From assembly GCA_905221035.1 (NCBI GenBank), contig CAJNBP010000002.1:124001-188000 (forward strand): DNA of 64,000 nt, given 5' to 3'. A model generated the notes under the pieces. The model made no database searches. It worked only from the letters and a program-made list of their open reading frames with translations, and was not told where the DNA came from. The DNA comes from a bacterium. GTDB lineage: Bacteria; Bacillota; Bacilli; Lactobacillales; Streptococcaceae. The position numbers and the translations under genes are program-made. Shown piece after piece: positions 9,312 through 22,604 of this stretch (position 1 is the stretch's first letter; each line of letters starts with the position of its first letter).

Positions 9312-10607
9312 TTATCTCAAGCCCATTTGAGCGAGCTTGGTTTGATATTTGTTTTGATCGACAAGCAAGCCCAAGCCTCCATAAACATCATAGGCATCTA
9401 CCCAGTCACCAAGTTCTGGAATCGTCAATTTTTCGATACCATTTTGAGCTCCGTCTAGGAAAGACAAGCCATTTGTTAACAGGAAGGTATAAGGAACATT
9501 CGTTGAGGTCATTCCGAAGACCTTGCCAAGTGCCTCTGAGCCTGTAAAGAGCTTGCTTGGATCTTTGATTTGCTGAAGAACTGCTGTCAACACTTGCTGC
9601 TGTCTTTTGGTACGGCCGTAATCCGCCTCATCATCATCACGGAAACGAGCATAATTGAGCAAGGTCGAACCATTCATCTGCTGTTTCCCGACTTTAATAG
9701 TCTGGGTTGGAGACTCAGTCTCAGTCGCATGTAAATCATCTCCGACTGTAGCTTCTGTTAGTGGACGCCCATTCAATGTTGAAAATTGAGCATCAATCGT
9801 CACCCCATCAGGGAAAAGCGTGTCAATCGCCGTTGCAAAGGCCTGAAAATCGACCAAGGCGTAATACTTAATGTCCAAGTCAAAATTATCTTTCAAGACT
9901 TGACGAACCATTTCTGCCCCTTTTTGACCCTCTTGTTCTCCTAACTCATAGGCTACGTTTAACTTGTTATCTGTCTGTTTTCTACCGTTAATCACTTGAC
10001 TATAACCATCTATATAGACCAAATTATCACGCATGAAACTGACTAACTTAATTTTCTTATCTGAACCTCCGACATTTAATACCATAATAGAGTCAGTCCG
10101 CGTCTCAGCACTGTTTTGGCCGATTCGACCGTCCGTACCCATGATCAAAATATTAACACCATCTCTGGTATCCTGACCATTAAAGACTTCTACTTGAGCT
10201 GCCCGGGCATTCGTATTTTTATCTGGATTAGCATTGGTATAACCTTTTAAGAACATAAAAATCATACCAAGCGCTACACAAGCTAAGATAGCCAGTAAAC
10301 CTGCGAAAATGCGACCCCACCGTAGCTTCCGCTTTTTAGTTTTTTTCTTTGGAAGAGAATTGATCTTCTGGTATCTCTCAGAACGACTACGACTATTATA
10401 AGAAGGAATTGAATCGTTAGCACTTGTCTTTCTATAATCCTCGGTCGATTCTTGACTCTCTGAGGTAGCGTCACTGCTTGCCCTACTTAATTTATCTTGC
10501 AAGTAAGCAAACTCTTTTTTCTCTCGCTCATTGAGGTAGTGAATATTCTTAAGTAGATAGTCATAACGCAACTGCTCATGATGGCTTAAGGGATTTTCTT
10601 TACTCAT
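9312..10607 (-). CDS. psr: LytR-CpsA-Psr family protein
   Basis: LCP proteins attach undecaprenyl-linked teichoic acid or capsule to peptidoglycan outside the cell. Seen: a ~98-residue charged cytoplasmic N-terminus, one membrane segment at 99-120, and an outside LCP domain from about 150 with LIMGTDGR, a TRTDSIMV motif and the RFRDDDEADYGRTKRQQ box. 431 residues. It overlaps the pheA stop by 4 bases (ATGA), so it is the last gene of the aro operon, although its job fits the adjacent teichoic-acid genes. Lengthy N-terminus relative to other LCP proteins. Confidence 0.9.
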   Translation of the reverse strand: MSKENPLSHHEQLRYDYLLKNIHYLNEREKKEFAYLQDKLSRASSDATSESQESTEDYRKTSANDSIPSYNSRSRSERYQKINSLPKKKTKKRKLRWGRIFAGLLAILACVALGMIFMFLKGYTNANPDKNTNARAAQVEVFNGQDTRDGVNILIMGTDGRIGQNSAETRTDSIMVLNVGGSDKKIKLVSFMRDNLVYIDGYSQVINGRKQTDNKLNVAYELGEQEGQKGAEMVRQVLKDNFDLDIKYYALVDFQAFATAIDTLFPDGVTIDAQFSTLNGRPLTEATVGDDLHATETESPTQTIKVGKQQMNGSTLLNYARFRDDDEADYGRTKRQQQVLTAVLQQIKDPSKLFTGSEALGKVFGMTSTNVPYTFLLTNGLSFLDGAQNGIEKLTIPELGDWVDAYDVYGGLGLLVDQNKYQTKLAQMGLR

Positions 10608-11448
10608 CTTCTCTCCTTTCCATGGTCTGATATTGGATAAATCGGATAGGCACCCAGAACTTTATACTGGATTCCAATCGCTTCTAGTTCTTTTTGGGCA
10701 AAGTGAACCAAGGATTTATCAGTATAGTCCACATCGATAATGAAAAAGTATTCGCCTAGCGCTGTCTTGAGTGGACGACTTTCAATTTTTGTCAGATCAA
10801 TTCCTCGCCAAGCAAAAGTCGAAAGAGCCTTGTAGAGGGCGCCGGGAAGATTGTCCGGTAAGGTCAAGGCCAAACTCATTTTTTCAGTTTGTGCCTGCAA
10901 GGGAATAGCTGCACCTTCAGCTCCCAGAACCCAGAAACGTGTGAAATTAGCTTCCATTTCCTGAATATCCTCAGCAATCAGTTCCAATCCATATTCTTCG
11001 GCAGAACTTCTAGGTGCAATTGCCGCAAAAGGCTGGTCTGGATGTTCGGAAATAAAGCGGGCCGCATAGGCTGTACTAGCAGTCACCTCGATTTGAGCAT
11101 CTGGATACTCTTCATCGATAAATTTCTTTCCTTGAGCCAAGGCCTGTGGATGAGAAAAAATCTTCTCAATCTTAGTGTGACCTGGGACCACCATCAACTG
11201 CTGATGAATGGGTTGAACGATTTCTGCTACTGCTTGAATACGAGCCTGATGAAAAAGGTAGTCCAAGGTTTCATGAACACTACCCTCGATAGAATTTTCA
11301 ACTGGTACCACAGAATAGTTCACCAAACCTTGCTCATAAGCCTTGATGACATCTGTAATATTGGCAAAGGCCTGCAATTCCTCATGAGGAAAAGCTGTCT
11401 GCACAACGTGATGTGAAAATGATCCCTTGGGACCTAGATAAGCAATTT

Positions 11449-11452
<4 letters not shown>
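10604..11452 (-). CDS. pheA: Prephenate dehydratase
   Basis: Converts prephenate to phenylpyruvate for phenylalanine. The catalytic part has GPKGSFSHH at the start and the NYSVVPVENSIEGSV region near residue 45. The C-terminal ACT domain contains ESRPLKTALGEYFF, the usual phenylalanine-binding site. 282 residues, monofunctional (no chorismate mutase part). Overlaps aroK and psr by 4 bases at either end. Confidence 0.95.
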
Positions 11453-13631
<2,179 letters not shown>

Positions 13632-13641
13632 GATTTTCTCC

Positions 13642-14745
13642 TTATTTGATAACGACTGTATAATCGGTGTTTTCTGTTATGAGGTGCTCGGCTCGTTCTA
13701 AATCTTGAGCATTTTTAAATGAAATTTGTAGAATCCCGTGAATATCCTCACGGTTTTCCTCGTTGATGTGGATGTTAACCAAGGAAGTTCCACGTAGAAG
13801 TTCCAAAATCCTCAAGATGACATCTTCTTCATCGGGAACATCGACATAGAGATCGTAAGAACTATCCACACCGCCACGCTTATGGATTTCCATAGCCTGA
13901 CGTTGCTCACGCGCTTGGTTGAAAAAGTTCCAAATCTGCTCCTCATCTCCCTTGCTGATGGCTTGTCCAACCTCATCTAAGCGCTCCTTGAAATCCTCAA
14001 TTCGATCCAGAATAGTTTCACGATTAGACAAGAGAATAGAAGTCCACATGCCCGGCTCGCTTTCCGCAATTCGGGTCATATCTCGAAAACCACCGGCCGC
14101 AAAGCGCCTTGCCATCTCATGTTCTTGAGCATAGACCGCGGTCTGCTCCATGAGACTAGAAGCCAGAATATGAGGAAAATGGCTAATCTGAGAAGTCACC
14201 CGATCATGCTCCTTGGCATCAATCTCGATAAAGCGAGCATGAAGACCTGAAAGCAGATCCTTCATTTCCTCAAGCGTATCAGGACTTGTCAGGCTCGAAG
14301 GTGTAAAGATATAATAGGCATTTTCAAAGAGATTGACATCCGCAGAAGCTGCTCCTGTCTTATGACTACCAGCCATGGGATGGGCCCCGACAAAGCGAAC
14401 AGGCTTGCCAGCCAAATATTGCTCCGCCGCATCTACGATGGATGACTTGGTCGAACCGGCATCTGAAATAATCACACCTTCTTTCAAATCCAAGTCGGCC
14501 AACTCTTTAATGAAAGCAATGGTTTGTTTGATTGGCAAACTGAGGATGATGATATCTGCCAAAGGAGCAAAACTGGCAAAATCATCCGTTGCACGGTCAA
14601 TCATGCCTTCTTTCAAGGCAATATCTCTCGAAGCTTGACTGCGATTATAACCTAAAATTTCATAATCTGGATGATCACGTTTGATACCAAGTGCCATAGA
14701 GGCACCAATCAATCCAAGACCTGCGATATAGACTGTTTTTGCCAT
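13642..14745 (-). CDS. tyrA: Prephenate dehydrogenase
   Basis: Oxidatively decarboxylates prephenate to 4-hydroxyphenylpyruvate for tyrosine. NAD loop [12 protein letters not shown] at 9-20, the [12 protein letters not shown] active-site stretch near 140, and an ACT domain from about 293 to the end. 367 residues. Nine bases after aroC. Confidence 0.95.
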   Translation of the reverse strand: MAKTVYIAGLGLIGASMALGIKRDHPDYEILGYNRSQASRDIALKEGMIDRATDDFASFAPLADIIILSLPIKQTIAFIKELADLDLKEGVIISDAGSTKSSIVDAAEQYLAGKPVRFVGAHPMAGSHKTGAASADVNLFENAYYIFTPSSLTSPDTLEEMKDLLSGLHARFIEIDAKEHDRVTSQISHFPHILASSLMEQTAVYAQEHEMARRFAAGGFRDMTRIAESEPGMWTSILLSNRETILDRIEDFKERLDEVGQAISKGDEEQIWNFFNQAREQRQAMEIHKRGGVDSSYDLYVDVPDEEDVILRILELLRGTSLVNIHINEENREDIHGILQISFKNAQDLERAEHLITENTDYTVVIK

Positions 14746-14754
14746 AGGAACTCC

Positions 14755-15921
14755 TTAATAGTTCTTTGTATAGTCTCGGTGTTTGGCCACTGCTTCTTTT
14801 AATTCCTCTAGATTGTCTGATGAGAATTTTTCAAGGATTTCTTGTGCCAGAACCGTTGCTACAACAGCTTCCATGACCACTCCTGCAGCTGGAAGAGCGG
14901 TCGGATCACTTCTCTCCACGGTTGCCTTGTAGGGTTCGTGGGTTTCGATATCCACACTCATAAGTGGTTTATAAAGAGTAGGAATAGGTTTCATGACTCC
15001 ACGAACAACGATGGGTTGCCCATTGGTCATACCACCTTCAAAGCCCCCTAGATTGTTGGTACGGCGAGTATAGCCGTCTTCTTTAGACCAGAGGATTTCG
15101 TCCATAACTTGGCTGCCTTTGCGGTAACCAGCTTCAAAGCCGAGGCCAAATTCCACTCCTTTAAAGGCATTAATAGAGACAACTGCCTGGGCTAATCGCG
15201 CATCCAATTTTCTGTCCCATTGGACATAGGAACCAAGTCCCACTGGTACGCCTCCAACAACTGTCTCCACAACTCCACCGATGGTATCACCGTCACGTTT
15301 GATTTGGTCAATATAGTCCTTGATTTCCTGTTCTCTTTCTTGGTTGACAATAGAAACTTCTGACTGGGCAGCTCGCTCCTTAATCTCAGCCACTGTCAGA
15401 TTTTCAGGAACATCGATTTCCTTGCCACCAAAGACCACGACATGGTTGGCAATCTCCATATCCAGTTCAGCCAAGAGTCGTTTAGCTACTGCTCCAACTG
15501 CTACTCGCATGGTGGTTTCACGAGCTGACGAACGTTCCAAAGAATTTCGCAAATCATCAAAACGGTACTTGATGCCCCCTACCAAATCGGCATGACCGGG
15601 ACGTGGATGGGTGATTTTTCGCTTGCTTTTAAGGCGGTCTTCAATGTCCTCCGCAGACATGATATCCAACCATTTTTGGTGGTCCTTATTGATGACATCC
15701 ATGGTAATAGGAGCCCCTGTCGTCTTCCCGTGGCGAACGCCCGAAGTAAAGACAACCTGGTCACTCTCAATCTTCATACGACCGCCTCGACCGTACCCAC
15801 CCTGACGGCGTTTAAGGTCTCCATTGATATCCTCAGCTGTCAAAGGAAGTCCAGCTGGCAATCCTTCAATAATAGCCGTTAGACGAGGACCGTGTGATTC
15901 TCCTGCAGTTAAATATCTCAT
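14755..15921 (-). CDS. aroC: Chorismate synthase
   Basis: FMN-dependent last step of the shikimate pathway. Family signatures are intact: [10 protein letters not shown] at the N-terminus, GRGGRMKIE near 48, RPGHADL near 108, and [12 protein letters not shown] near 130. 388 residues. Nine bases after aroB. Confidence 0.96.
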   Translation of the reverse strand: MRYLTAGESHGPRLTAIIEGLPAGLPLTAEDINGDLKRRQGGYGRGGRMKIESDQVVFTSGVRHGKTTGAPITMDVINKDHQKWLDIMSAEDIEDRLKSKRKITHPRPGHADLVGGIKYRFDDLRNSLERSSARETTMRVAVGAVAKRLLAELDMEIANHVVVFGGKEIDVPENLTVAEIKERAAQSEVSIVNQEREQEIKDYIDQIKRDGDTIGGVVETVVGGVPVGLGSYVQWDRKLDARLAQAVVSINAFKGVEFGLGFEAGYRKGSQVMDEILWSKEDGYTRRTNNLGGFEGGMTNGQPIVVRGVMKPIPTLYKPLMSVDIETHEPYKATVERSDPTALPAAGVVMEAVVATVLAQEILEKFSSDNLEELKEAVAKHRDYTKNY

Positions 15922-15930
15922 ACACTCTCC

Positions 15931-16998
15931 TTATTTTACCAAGTAGTCTTTCATCTCTTCCAGAGAAACTGGGTGAATGGTCGCTGAACCGAGCTCTGGT
16001 ACCAAGACCAGTTTCAAGGTGTTGCCACGCGCTTTCTTGTCATGAGTAAGAGCCTGATAAAGCTTGTCAACATCCCAATTTTCATAGTCAACAGGTAGTC
16101 CAAATTTCTGGCACATTTCTGTGATATATTGGGTAATACCAGCTGGCATAAGTCCCTTCTCCTCAGCAACCTTGGAAATCTGAACCATGCCCATAGCTAC
16201 AGCCTCGCCATGCATGACTTTACCATAGCCGGCCGTCGCTTCAATAGCATGGCCAATTGTGTGACCAAAGTTGAGATAAAGGCGAACACCATTGTCCAAC
16301 TCATCCTCAACCACCATCTTGCGCTTAACCTGACAAGAATGTTCAATCAAAGTCTCTGCATGTTCCAGAATGCTCTCTACAGAACCATCTAGCTCCGTCA
16401 AGATTAGCCAAAGTTCTGGGTCCTCAATCAAGCCATACTTGATGACCTCACCCATCCCCTCAATCAACTCTCTCTTTCCAAGTGTTTCAAGGACAAGCGG
16501 GTCAATCAGAACCCCATCTGGTTGGGCAAAAGTCCCCACCATATTCTTAGCAAATGGAGTATTGACGCCTGTTTTTCCACCAATAGAAGAATCCACCTGA
16601 GCTGTCAAACTAGTCGGAATCTGAACAAAGTGAATGCCCCGCATATAGGTAGAGGCTACAAAGCCAGCCAAGTCTCCAACGACACCACCACCAAGAGTCA
16701 CAATTCCATCGCTACGAGTCAGCCCCTGCTTAACTAGGAATTCATAGACTTTCTGAACAGTGGTTAAATTCTTTCTTTCTTCACCCTCTAAAAAGTCAAA
16801 TACTGCTACCTGAAAACCAGCATCTTCTAGGCTGAGTTTGACCTTCTCTGCATAAAGAGAAGCTACATGGTTGTCGGTCACAATGACCACTTTTTGCGGT
16901 TGCCAGAGTTCTCGCAACCACTGACCAGCCTGGGCCAGACAGCCTTTTTCAATCTGAATATCATAAGGATGATGAGGAATATCGATTCTGATTTTCAT
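15931..16998 (-). CDS. aroB: 3-dehydroquinate synthase
   Basis: NAD- and metal-dependent cyclisation of DAHP to 3-dehydroquinate. [15 protein letters not shown] near 102 is the NAD-binding signature; metal ligands are expected in [20 protein letters not shown] and MHGEAVA, all present. 355 residues. Confidence 0.95.
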   Translation of the reverse strand: MKIRIDIPHHPYDIQIEKGCLAQAGQWLRELWQPQKVVIVTDNHVASLYAEKVKLSLEDAGFQVAVFDFLEGEERKNLTTVQKVYEFLVKQGLTRSDGIVTLGGGVVGDLAGFVASTYMRGIHFVQIPTSLTAQVDSSIGGKTGVNTPFAKNMVGTFAQPDGVLIDPLVLETLGKRELIEGMGEVIKYGLIEDPELWLILTELDGSVESILEHAETLIEHSCQVKRKMVVEDELDNGVRLYLNFGHTIGHAIEATAGYGKVMHGEAVAMGMVQISKVAEEKGLMPAGITQYITEMCQKFGLPVDYENWDVDKLYQALTHDKKARGNTLKLVLVPELGSATIHPVSLEEMKDYLVK

Positions 16999-17016
16999 AG
17001 GAGAATCTCCCTTTCT

Positions 17017-17871
17017 TTATTGGTATTTTTCTGTTAAAGACTGCCAAATTTCTTCTGTTGGCATTTCCTTGCCTGTCCACAGTTTAAAAGCTTCTGCAGC
17101 TTGATAGAGCAACATTCCCAGACCATTGACAGCTGAATTGCCCTGACTTCTAGCCCATTTCAAAAACGGTGTTTCAAAGGGTTGGTAAATGATATCTGCT
17201 ACTAAGAGAGTTTCTGGTAAATTGATGCTTTCTGGAACTGGCGACGACTGGCCATCCATCCCAACACTTGTCGCATTGACAAGTAAATCCGACTCGGCAA
17301 TCCTTGCTTGCAGTTCAGAAACATCTTCTAAAGCAAACAAGTCCACTTTAAAGCCTGTTTGCTCCTGTAACTTGTCTAGGTAAGGTCTTGTTTTTTCCAT
17401 AGAAACTGAACGAACAAAGACCGAAATCTGACTGACGCCATCCAAAATAGCCTGCGCCAAGATAGACTTGGCCGCACCACCTGCACCCAGCAGTGTCATT
17501 TTCTTACCTGTAATTGTAAAAGAAGGCAAGCTCTTAAAAAATCCCTTGCCATCTGTATTATATCCAATTAAATTGCCATTATCATTGACAACCGTATTGA
17601 CCGCACCAATCAAGCGCGCTTCGTCACTCAGCTCATCCAAATATGGAATCACTTGCTCCTTATAGGGCATGGACAAGTTGATACCAAACATCTGGTAGCG
17701 GCGAATATTGGCCACTGTTTCTGCCAAGTCAGCCGCTTCAATCTCCCAAGCCACATAGACACCATTGGTAGCTGTCGCCTCAAAGGCCCTATTGTGGATG
17801 AAGGGAGAGATAGAATGCTTAATAGGGTTAGCAACAACTGCAGCCAAACGTGTATAGCCATCAAGCTTCAT
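17017..17871 (-). CDS. aroE: Shikimate dehydrogenase
   Basis: NADPH-dependent reduction of 3-dehydroshikimate. The [13 protein letters not shown] substrate site at 15-27, NLSMPYKEQ with the catalytic Lys, and GAGGAAKSI for NADP near 128 are present. 284 residues. Overlaps the aroD stop by 11 bases. Confidence 0.95.
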   Translation of the reverse strand: MKLDGYTRLAAVVANPIKHSISPFIHNRAFEATATNGVYVAWEIEAADLAETVANIRRYQMFGINLSMPYKEQVIPYLDELSDEARLIGAVNTVVNDNGNLIGYNTDGKGFFKSLPSFTITGKKMTLLGAGGAAKSILAQAILDGVSQISVFVRSVSMEKTRPYLDKLQEQTGFKVDLFALEDVSELQARIAESDLLVNATSVGMDGQSSPVPESINLPETLLVADIIYQPFETPFLKWARSQGNSAVNGLGMLLYQAAEAFKLWTGKEMPTEEIWQSLTEKYQ

Positions 17872-18538
17872 CCAAAATCTCCCTGATTTTTTTCATGTTA
17901 GCTAGAGAAATCTGACCTGGGGCACTTGCCTCATCTAGACTAGCAAAAGACCAGCTAGAACCCGTCACATCCGCAGTGATACGAGAGACCTTGCCCACCT
18001 TGCCCATAGAAATCGTCACATATTCCTGCTCAGGATTGAGGGTTTTAAAGCCTCGTGTATAGTTCATCAAGTCTAAGACATCCTGCTCTGTGTGAGCCAT
18101 CACCGCAACCTTGACCAGTTTTGGATTTAGGCTCGTCAACTCTGACAAGATTTCCATCATATTTTCAGGTGTTTCTTGGAAATTGTGGTAACTCAAAACG
18201 AGATTTGGGAAGTCCAGCATTTCCTCAAAAACATCCTTGTAGCTATAGTACTCAAAATCAATATAGTCTGGTTGATAGAGTTGCGCCACTTCCTTGATTA
18301 GATGGATATATTCTTCCGGAGAAAGGTCAATTTCTCCCCCTTCAGCGCGAGTTCGCAGAGTGAAAACCAACTCACGACCTGCAAATTTTTCAAAAATAGC
18401 TGGAGCTACCTGCAAAATCGCTTCTTTAGGCAGATAGTCGGCACGCCATTCAATGATATCAGCATCCTGATACCTCGTGGCATCCAGAGCCTGGGCCTCC
18501 TCTAAATTTCTTGGCATTACTGAAACGATTAATTTCAT
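17861..18538 (-). CDS. aroD: 3-dehydroquinate dehydratase, type I
   Basis: Schiff-base (class I) dehydroquinase. The lysine in [11 protein letters not shown] is the expected Schiff-base residue; IEWRADYL near the start and [10 protein letters not shown] contain the usual acidic and His residues. The C-terminal lid has [15 protein letters not shown]. 225 residues. Overlaps the methyltransferase stop by 4 bases (ATGA). Confidence 0.95.
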   Translation of the reverse strand: MKLIVSVMPRNLEEAQALDATRYQDADIIEWRADYLPKEAILQVAPAIFEKFAGRELVFTLRTRAEGGEIDLSPEEYIHLIKEVAQLYQPDYIDFEYYSYKDVFEEMLDFPNLVLSYHNFQETPENMMEILSELTSLNPKLVKVAVMAHTEQDVLDLMNYTRGFKTLNPEQEYVTISMGKVGKVSRITADVTGSSWSFASLDEASAPGQISLANMKKIREILDEA

Positions 18539-19698
18539 TTACTAACCTTCATACTAATCACCTTGAGGTAATTACTACTTTCATCTTTTTTATTATAGGC
18601 GAAATCTGCTGGAAGACCATATTTGTTTAAAATCTGGTAACTTCTTCCTGCAAAGCCTTTATCAATTTGTTCTGTAAATTTCTGACGGGAAACATTGGCA
18701 GCATTGGTACTGGCAATGATAATCCCTCCCGGATTTAAAATCTCCAGACTCTGGGAAATCAACTTGTGATAATCCTTGGCCACAGAGAAAGTTTGTTTTT
18801 TGTTCCGAGCAAAGCTAGGCGGATCTAGGACAATCACATCGTAGGTCAAGCCTTTTCGTTTGGCATATTTGAAATACTCAAAGACGTCCATGACTATAAA
18901 ACGATGGTCATCTGTGTTCATTCCATTAGCCTGAAAATGCGCTTGAGACAATTCTCGTGAACGTTTAGCTAGGTCCACAGAAGTTGTCTGGCTTGCTCCT
19001 CCCATGGCCGCAGCTACTGAAAAAGCTGCTGTATAAGAAAACATATTGAGCAAAGATTTGCCTATAGCCAATCCATCAACCAGACTACCACGAACCTCAT
19101 GCTGGTCTAGGAAAATCCCTGTCATCAAGCCATCATTCATGAAGACCTGATACAAGACACCATTTTCCAGAACAGTGAAAAAGTCAGGCGCTTCTTGACC
19201 ATAAACATGGGCAGATTCATAGTCTAGACCCTTAAAGCGAATCTTCTCATAGGCCCCTAACACCTCAGGGAAAACCTGTCTAAAGGCTTCTGAGATGGTC
19301 TGACGAATCTGATAAACATAAGAGTTATACCAAGAAAAGACAGCATAGTCGCCATAAAGGTCCACTGTCAGACCCCCAAAGCCATCTCCCTCTTGGTTGA
19401 AGAGACGAAAGGCAGTTGTCAAATCATCTTGATAGTAGGCGCTTCTCTTTTCTTTAGCTTTTCTAAACAGCGTTTCAAAGAAAGCTTGATTGAAGGGCAC
19501 CTTGTCCTTACTAACAAACCAGCCCAAGCCCTTATTTTGTTGGGAAAGGTAGGCAGTCCCAAGAAAGTTTCCATCTTGACTATAGATTTCTACTTCCTGA
19601 TCCTTAAGATTGACATTCTCAAGATCGCTGGCTTCAAGTAAAACCAGACCTTTGGCAAGCTTTTTTTCAACCCGCTTGCTGACTCTTATTCTATTCAT
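18535..19698 (-). CDS. Class I SAM-dependent 23S rRNA methyltransferase, RlmI/RlmK-like
   Basis: N-terminal PUA-like domain (about 1-75), a central RlmI-type domain with [17 protein letters not shown], and a C-terminal Rossmann methyltransferase domain with [16 protein letters not shown] and the [11 protein letters not shown] catalytic loop. Likely methylates a cytosine in 23S rRNA; the exact base is unknown. 387 residues from an ATG at 19698. First gene of the aro operon. The ATG lies only 7 bases after a perfect TATAAT with no ribosome-binding site, so the mRNA is probably leaderless. Confidence 0.85.
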   Translation of the reverse strand: MNRIRVSKRVEKKLAKGLVLLEASDLENVNLKDQEVEIYSQDGNFLGTAYLSQQNKGLGWFVSKDKVPFNQAFFETLFRKAKEKRSAYYQDDLTTAFRLFNQEGDGFGGLTVDLYGDYAVFSWYNSYVYQIRQTISEAFRQVFPEVLGAYEKIRFKGLDYESAHVYGQEAPDFFTVLENGVLYQVFMNDGLMTGIFLDQHEVRGSLVDGLAIGKSLLNMFSYTAAFSVAAAMGGASQTTSVDLAKRSRELSQAHFQANGMNTDDHRFIVMDVFEYFKYAKRKGLTYDVIVLDPPSFARNKKQTFSVAKDYHKLISQSLEILNPGGIIIASTNAANVSRQKFTEQIDKGFAGRSYQILNKYGLPADFAYNKKDESSNYLKVISMKVSK

Positions 19699-19705
19699 AG
19701 CTACC

Positions 19706-19734
19706 ATTATATCAAATTTTTAGACAATTCTCAA
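19706..19734 (-). promoter_or_regulatory. Promoter of the methyltransferase-aro-psr operon
   Basis: TTGAGA (19729-19734), 17-base spacer, TGATATAAT extended -10 (hexamer 19706-19711) on the minus strand. The expected start point falls on or next to the A of the ATG at 19698. Confidence 0.85.
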
Positions 19735-19814
19735 AAAAGAAACAACCCTTGCTTTTTTACTCTCGTTTTAAAAAATGGTATACTAATACTAATTAAAAAT
19801 TAGGAAGTAAATGT

Positions 19815-21965
19815 GTGAGAATTAATTTTAACAAAATCCAAAAAGCCATCGGTACCAGACTGGGTTTTGTCCTAACCCTTTTAATCCTCTATTGGCTCAA
19901 AACCTTATTAGCCTATACCGTTGACTTTAATTTAGATATTCAAGTAGGAAAATTGCAAGGAAATTACCTTGCCTTTATCGCCTTTTTCAATCCCCTTCCT
20001 TTGGGATTGCTCCTGCTGGCTCTAGCCCTCTACGCTCGGTCAACCAAGATTTTTTACAGTCTTAGTATAGCTATTTACAGCCTTTTATTCATTTGGCTCT
20101 ATTCTAATATTTTTTACTATCGAGAATTTAGCGACTTTATCACGGCCAATACCATGAAAGTGGTCAGCAAGGTGTCTGTTGGTACTGCAGAACTAGAGTT
20201 ACTGCGCTTTTGGGATTTCATCTATTTTATGGATTTCCCACTGCTGGCTTTTCTTTTCTTTAAAAAATTCATCCAGCTGGATAGGAAACCTTTCAAATTC
20301 CGCTCGAGTGTTGCTATCACTGCACTCTCAGCCCTGCTCTTTTCTGCTAATCTTTTCTTGGCTGAAATTGAACGTCCCGAACTCCTGTCACGAGGATTTT
20401 CGAATTATTATGTTGTTCGTGCCCTTAGTTTACCCGCCTTTTTAGGCTATAGTGCCAACCAATCCTATAGCGCCAACAAGGAACGGGCTAAGGCCTCTGA
20501 AACCGACCTGCAACCTATTACAGATTATATTCAAGAGCATTCAGCTCAGCCCAATCCCGACTATTTTGGCTTAGCTAAAGGGAAAAATGTAATTTATCTC
20601 CACTTGGAGAGTTTCCAGCAGTTCCTACTTGACTATAAACTCAACATAGATGGAACTGAGCATGAAGTCACTCCCTTCCTTAATTCCCTCTACCATTCGC
20701 AATCTACACTAGCCTTTTCGAATATCTTTAACCAAGTCAAGGCTGGTAAGACATCCGATGCGGAAACCATGCTAGAAACCGGTTTATTTGGCCTTGACCA
20801 AGGTTCCTTTATGGTCAATTACGGTGGCACCAATACCCAGCAGGCAGCTCCTTTTATCCTATCAAAAAACGGCTATCAATCAAGTGCTGTCTTTCACGGT
20901 AATATCGGGACCTTCTGGAATCGAAATACAACCTACAAACAATGGGGCTACCAATACTTCTTTGATGCTTCCTATTTTACCAAGCAAGACAGTAGCAATT
21001 CTTTCCAATATGGTTTAAATGATAAAATCATGATGAAAGATTCTATCCAGTATCTGGAGCATTTACAGCAGCCTTTTTATGCCAAGTATATCACGGTTTC
21101 CAACCACTATCCTTATGCCAGCAATCTGACTGGCGATGAGCTTGGTTTCCCCTTGGCCAAAACCAAAGATGAAACTATCAACGGCTACTTCCAAACCGCC
21201 AACTATCTGGATAGTGCTACCAAGGCCTTCTTTGACTATCTCAAAGAAAGCGGCCTCTATGAAAAATCCATCATCGTCATTTACGGAGACCACTATGGCA
21301 TTTCCAACTCCCGCAATCCTGACCTGGCGCCCTTGATCGGAAAGACTTCTGAGAACTGGTCTAATTACGACAATGCCATGTTGCAACGAGTGCCTTTTAT
21401 GGTGGTCATGCCTGGATATGAAAAGGGACAAATTATCAATACCTACGGTGGACAAATCGATATCTTACCGACTCTCGAACACCTCCTTGGTATTGAGTCC
21501 AATTCCTTCCTTCAAGTTGGACAAGACCTCCTGTCACCAGATCATCAAGAAATCGTTGCCTTTCGAACTGCAAATTCCTTCGTCACACCTAAATACACCA
21601 GTTATGACGGACGAACCTACTATACTGAGAGCGGTCTTGAAATCAGTAATCTTGATGAACAAGCTCAGACTGAACTAGAAATCGTTCGTCAAGCAGCCAG
21701 TCAACAGCTGAAAATCAGCGATCAGATTCAAACTGGCGATTTGATCCGTTTCTACCAAGCAGATCATCTTGGAAAAGTTGATACAGAAAGTATTTCTTAC
21801 CTCAATTCTTTACCAATTCTGCAAAAGATTGAGCAGGAAAAAGGTAGTCAATCAACGAGCCTCTTTAGCCAACGACAAGGCAAAACCAGTACTGACCTTT
21901 TCAAGGCACCAAGTTACCAAGAACTCCACCCAGAGTCGGCTGAAACCGAATCAAAATCACAATAA
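19815..21965 (+). CDS. LtaS-like membrane sulfatase-family phosphotransferase
   Basis: About five N-terminal membrane segments (to about residue 190) and then a large outside alkaline-phosphatase/sulfatase domain. The domain has VIYLHLESFQQF, the GKTSDAETM motif holding the expected nucleophile Thr, and VIYGDHYG with metal-binding Asp-His. This is the plan of lipoteichoic-acid synthases (glycerophosphate transfer). Mitis-group choline teichoic acid is not made by LtaS, so the substrate here is uncertain. 716 residues with a ~70-residue polar Gln/Ser-rich tail. GTG start after GGAAG. Transcribed divergently from the aro operon. Confidence 0.82.
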   Translation: MRINFNKIQKAIGTRLGFVLTLLILYWLKTLLAYTVDFNLDIQVGKLQGNYLAFIAFFNPLPLGLLLLALALYARSTKIFYSLSIAIYSLLFIWLYSNIFYYREFSDFITANTMKVVSKVSVGTAELELLRFWDFIYFMDFPLLAFLFFKKFIQLDRKPFKFRSSVAITALSALLFSANLFLAEIERPELLSRGFSNYYVVRALSLPAFLGYSANQSYSANKERAKASETDLQPITDYIQEHSAQPNPDYFGLAKGKNVIYLHLESFQQFLLDYKLNIDGTEHEVTPFLNSLYHSQSTLAFSNIFNQVKAGKTSDAETMLETGLFGLDQGSFMVNYGGTNTQQAAPFILSKNGYQSSAVFHGNIGTFWNRNTTYKQWGYQYFFDASYFTKQDSSNSFQYGLNDKIMMKDSIQYLEHLQQPFYAKYITVSNHYPYASNLTGDELGFPLAKTKDETINGYFQTANYLDSATKAFFDYLKESGLYEKSIIVIYGDHYGISNSRNPDLAPLIGKTSENWSNYDNAMLQRVPFMVVMPGYEKGQIINTYGGQIDILPTLEHLLGIESNSFLQVGQDLLSPDHQEIVAFRTANSFVTPKYTSYDGRTYYTESGLEISNLDEQAQTELEIVRQAASQQLKISDQIQTGDLIRFYQADHLGKVDTESISYLNSLPILQKIEQEKGSQSTSLFSQRQGKTSTDLFKAPSYQELHPESAETESKSQ

Positions 21966-21966
21966 A

Positions 21967-22002
21967 AAATGCTCTTCCGCCTTGGAGGAGCATTTCTTTT
22001 TA
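21967..22002 (+). terminator. Terminator of the LtaS-like gene
   Basis: AAATGCTCTTCC-gccttg-GGAGGAGCATTT followed by CTTTTT, one base after the stop codon. Confidence 0.9.
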
Positions 22003-22148
22003 TCAACGAAAATCAAAGAGCAAACTAGGAAGCTAGCCGCAGGCTGCTCAAAACACTGTTTTGAGGTTGTAGATAAGACTGACGAAGTTAGTCACATATA
22101 TACGGCAAGGCAAAGCTGACGTGGTTTGAAGAGATTTTCGAAGAGTAT
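22001..22148 (-). repeat. BOX element, inverted copy
   Basis: Reverse orientation: boxC (GAAAATCAAAGAGCAAACTA), boxB dyad, boxA with TACGGCAAGGC, ending GATTTTCGAAGAGTAT. Its outer end has been worn to CAACGAAAATC. Nothing recognisable is seen from 22149 to 22295. Confidence 0.85.
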
Positions 22149-22295
22149 TAAGTTTGAGATTGTAGGTAGAGAGGTTGTATCAGCAATATATATCTGTCAA
22201 ATTTAGTGACGAATGAATATAGTAGAAGAAATATGAGGATATAAATCAGCTTCATCAGATATATGGAAATCTTGATTATATAGAAAAGCCTTTTG

Positions 22296-22514
22296 TCACA
22301 AACTCAATATACTATCAATAAATAATATTATAGAAGCAACAATAATTATAATTTCACCTATCTGCATAATCCTATTTCGAACTCTAAATATATTTTCTAT
22401 CAAAAATACTTGAATCACACACATTATAGGAATTAACGTTTTTGAAATTGAAAAATATCCAAATAAATAAATTATAAATAACAATAATAGAACTATATTA
22501 TATTTCTTATTCAA
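22296..22514 (-). CDS. Small two- to three-segment membrane protein, unknown
   Basis: 72 residues, almost all hydrophobic: segments at about 5-22, 24-42 and 52-70, with charged residues (RVRNR) between the last two. TTG start at 22514 with a strong GGGAGG seven bases upstream and its own promoter, so it is likely real in spite of its size. Very AT-rich compared with the neighbours, which hints at recent acquisition. No family recognised. Confidence 0.6.
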   Translation of the reverse strand: MNKKYNIVLLLLFIIYLFGYFSISKTLIPIMCVIQVFLIENIFRVRNRIMQIGEIIIIVASIILFIDSILSL

Positions 22515-22542
22515 AACATTCCTCCCTATATTTTATAACCAC

Positions 22543-22573
22543 ATTATAACAAACTATGAAAGCGATTTGTCAA
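22543..22573 (-). promoter_or_regulatory. Promoter of the small membrane protein gene
   Basis: TTGACA (22568-22573) and TGTTATAAT extended -10 (hexamer 22543-22548) on the minus strand, spacer 19. Confidence 0.65.
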
Positions 22574-22604
22574 ATGAAATTTATCAAGCAAGCGACCAAC
22601 TATC

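Noticed and set aside
21063..21455. 130-codon frame antisense to the LtaS-like gene
   Set aside because: Composition mirrors the real gene and there is no ribosome site or promoter; same reasoning for other long antisense frames over alaS, potA and aroC.
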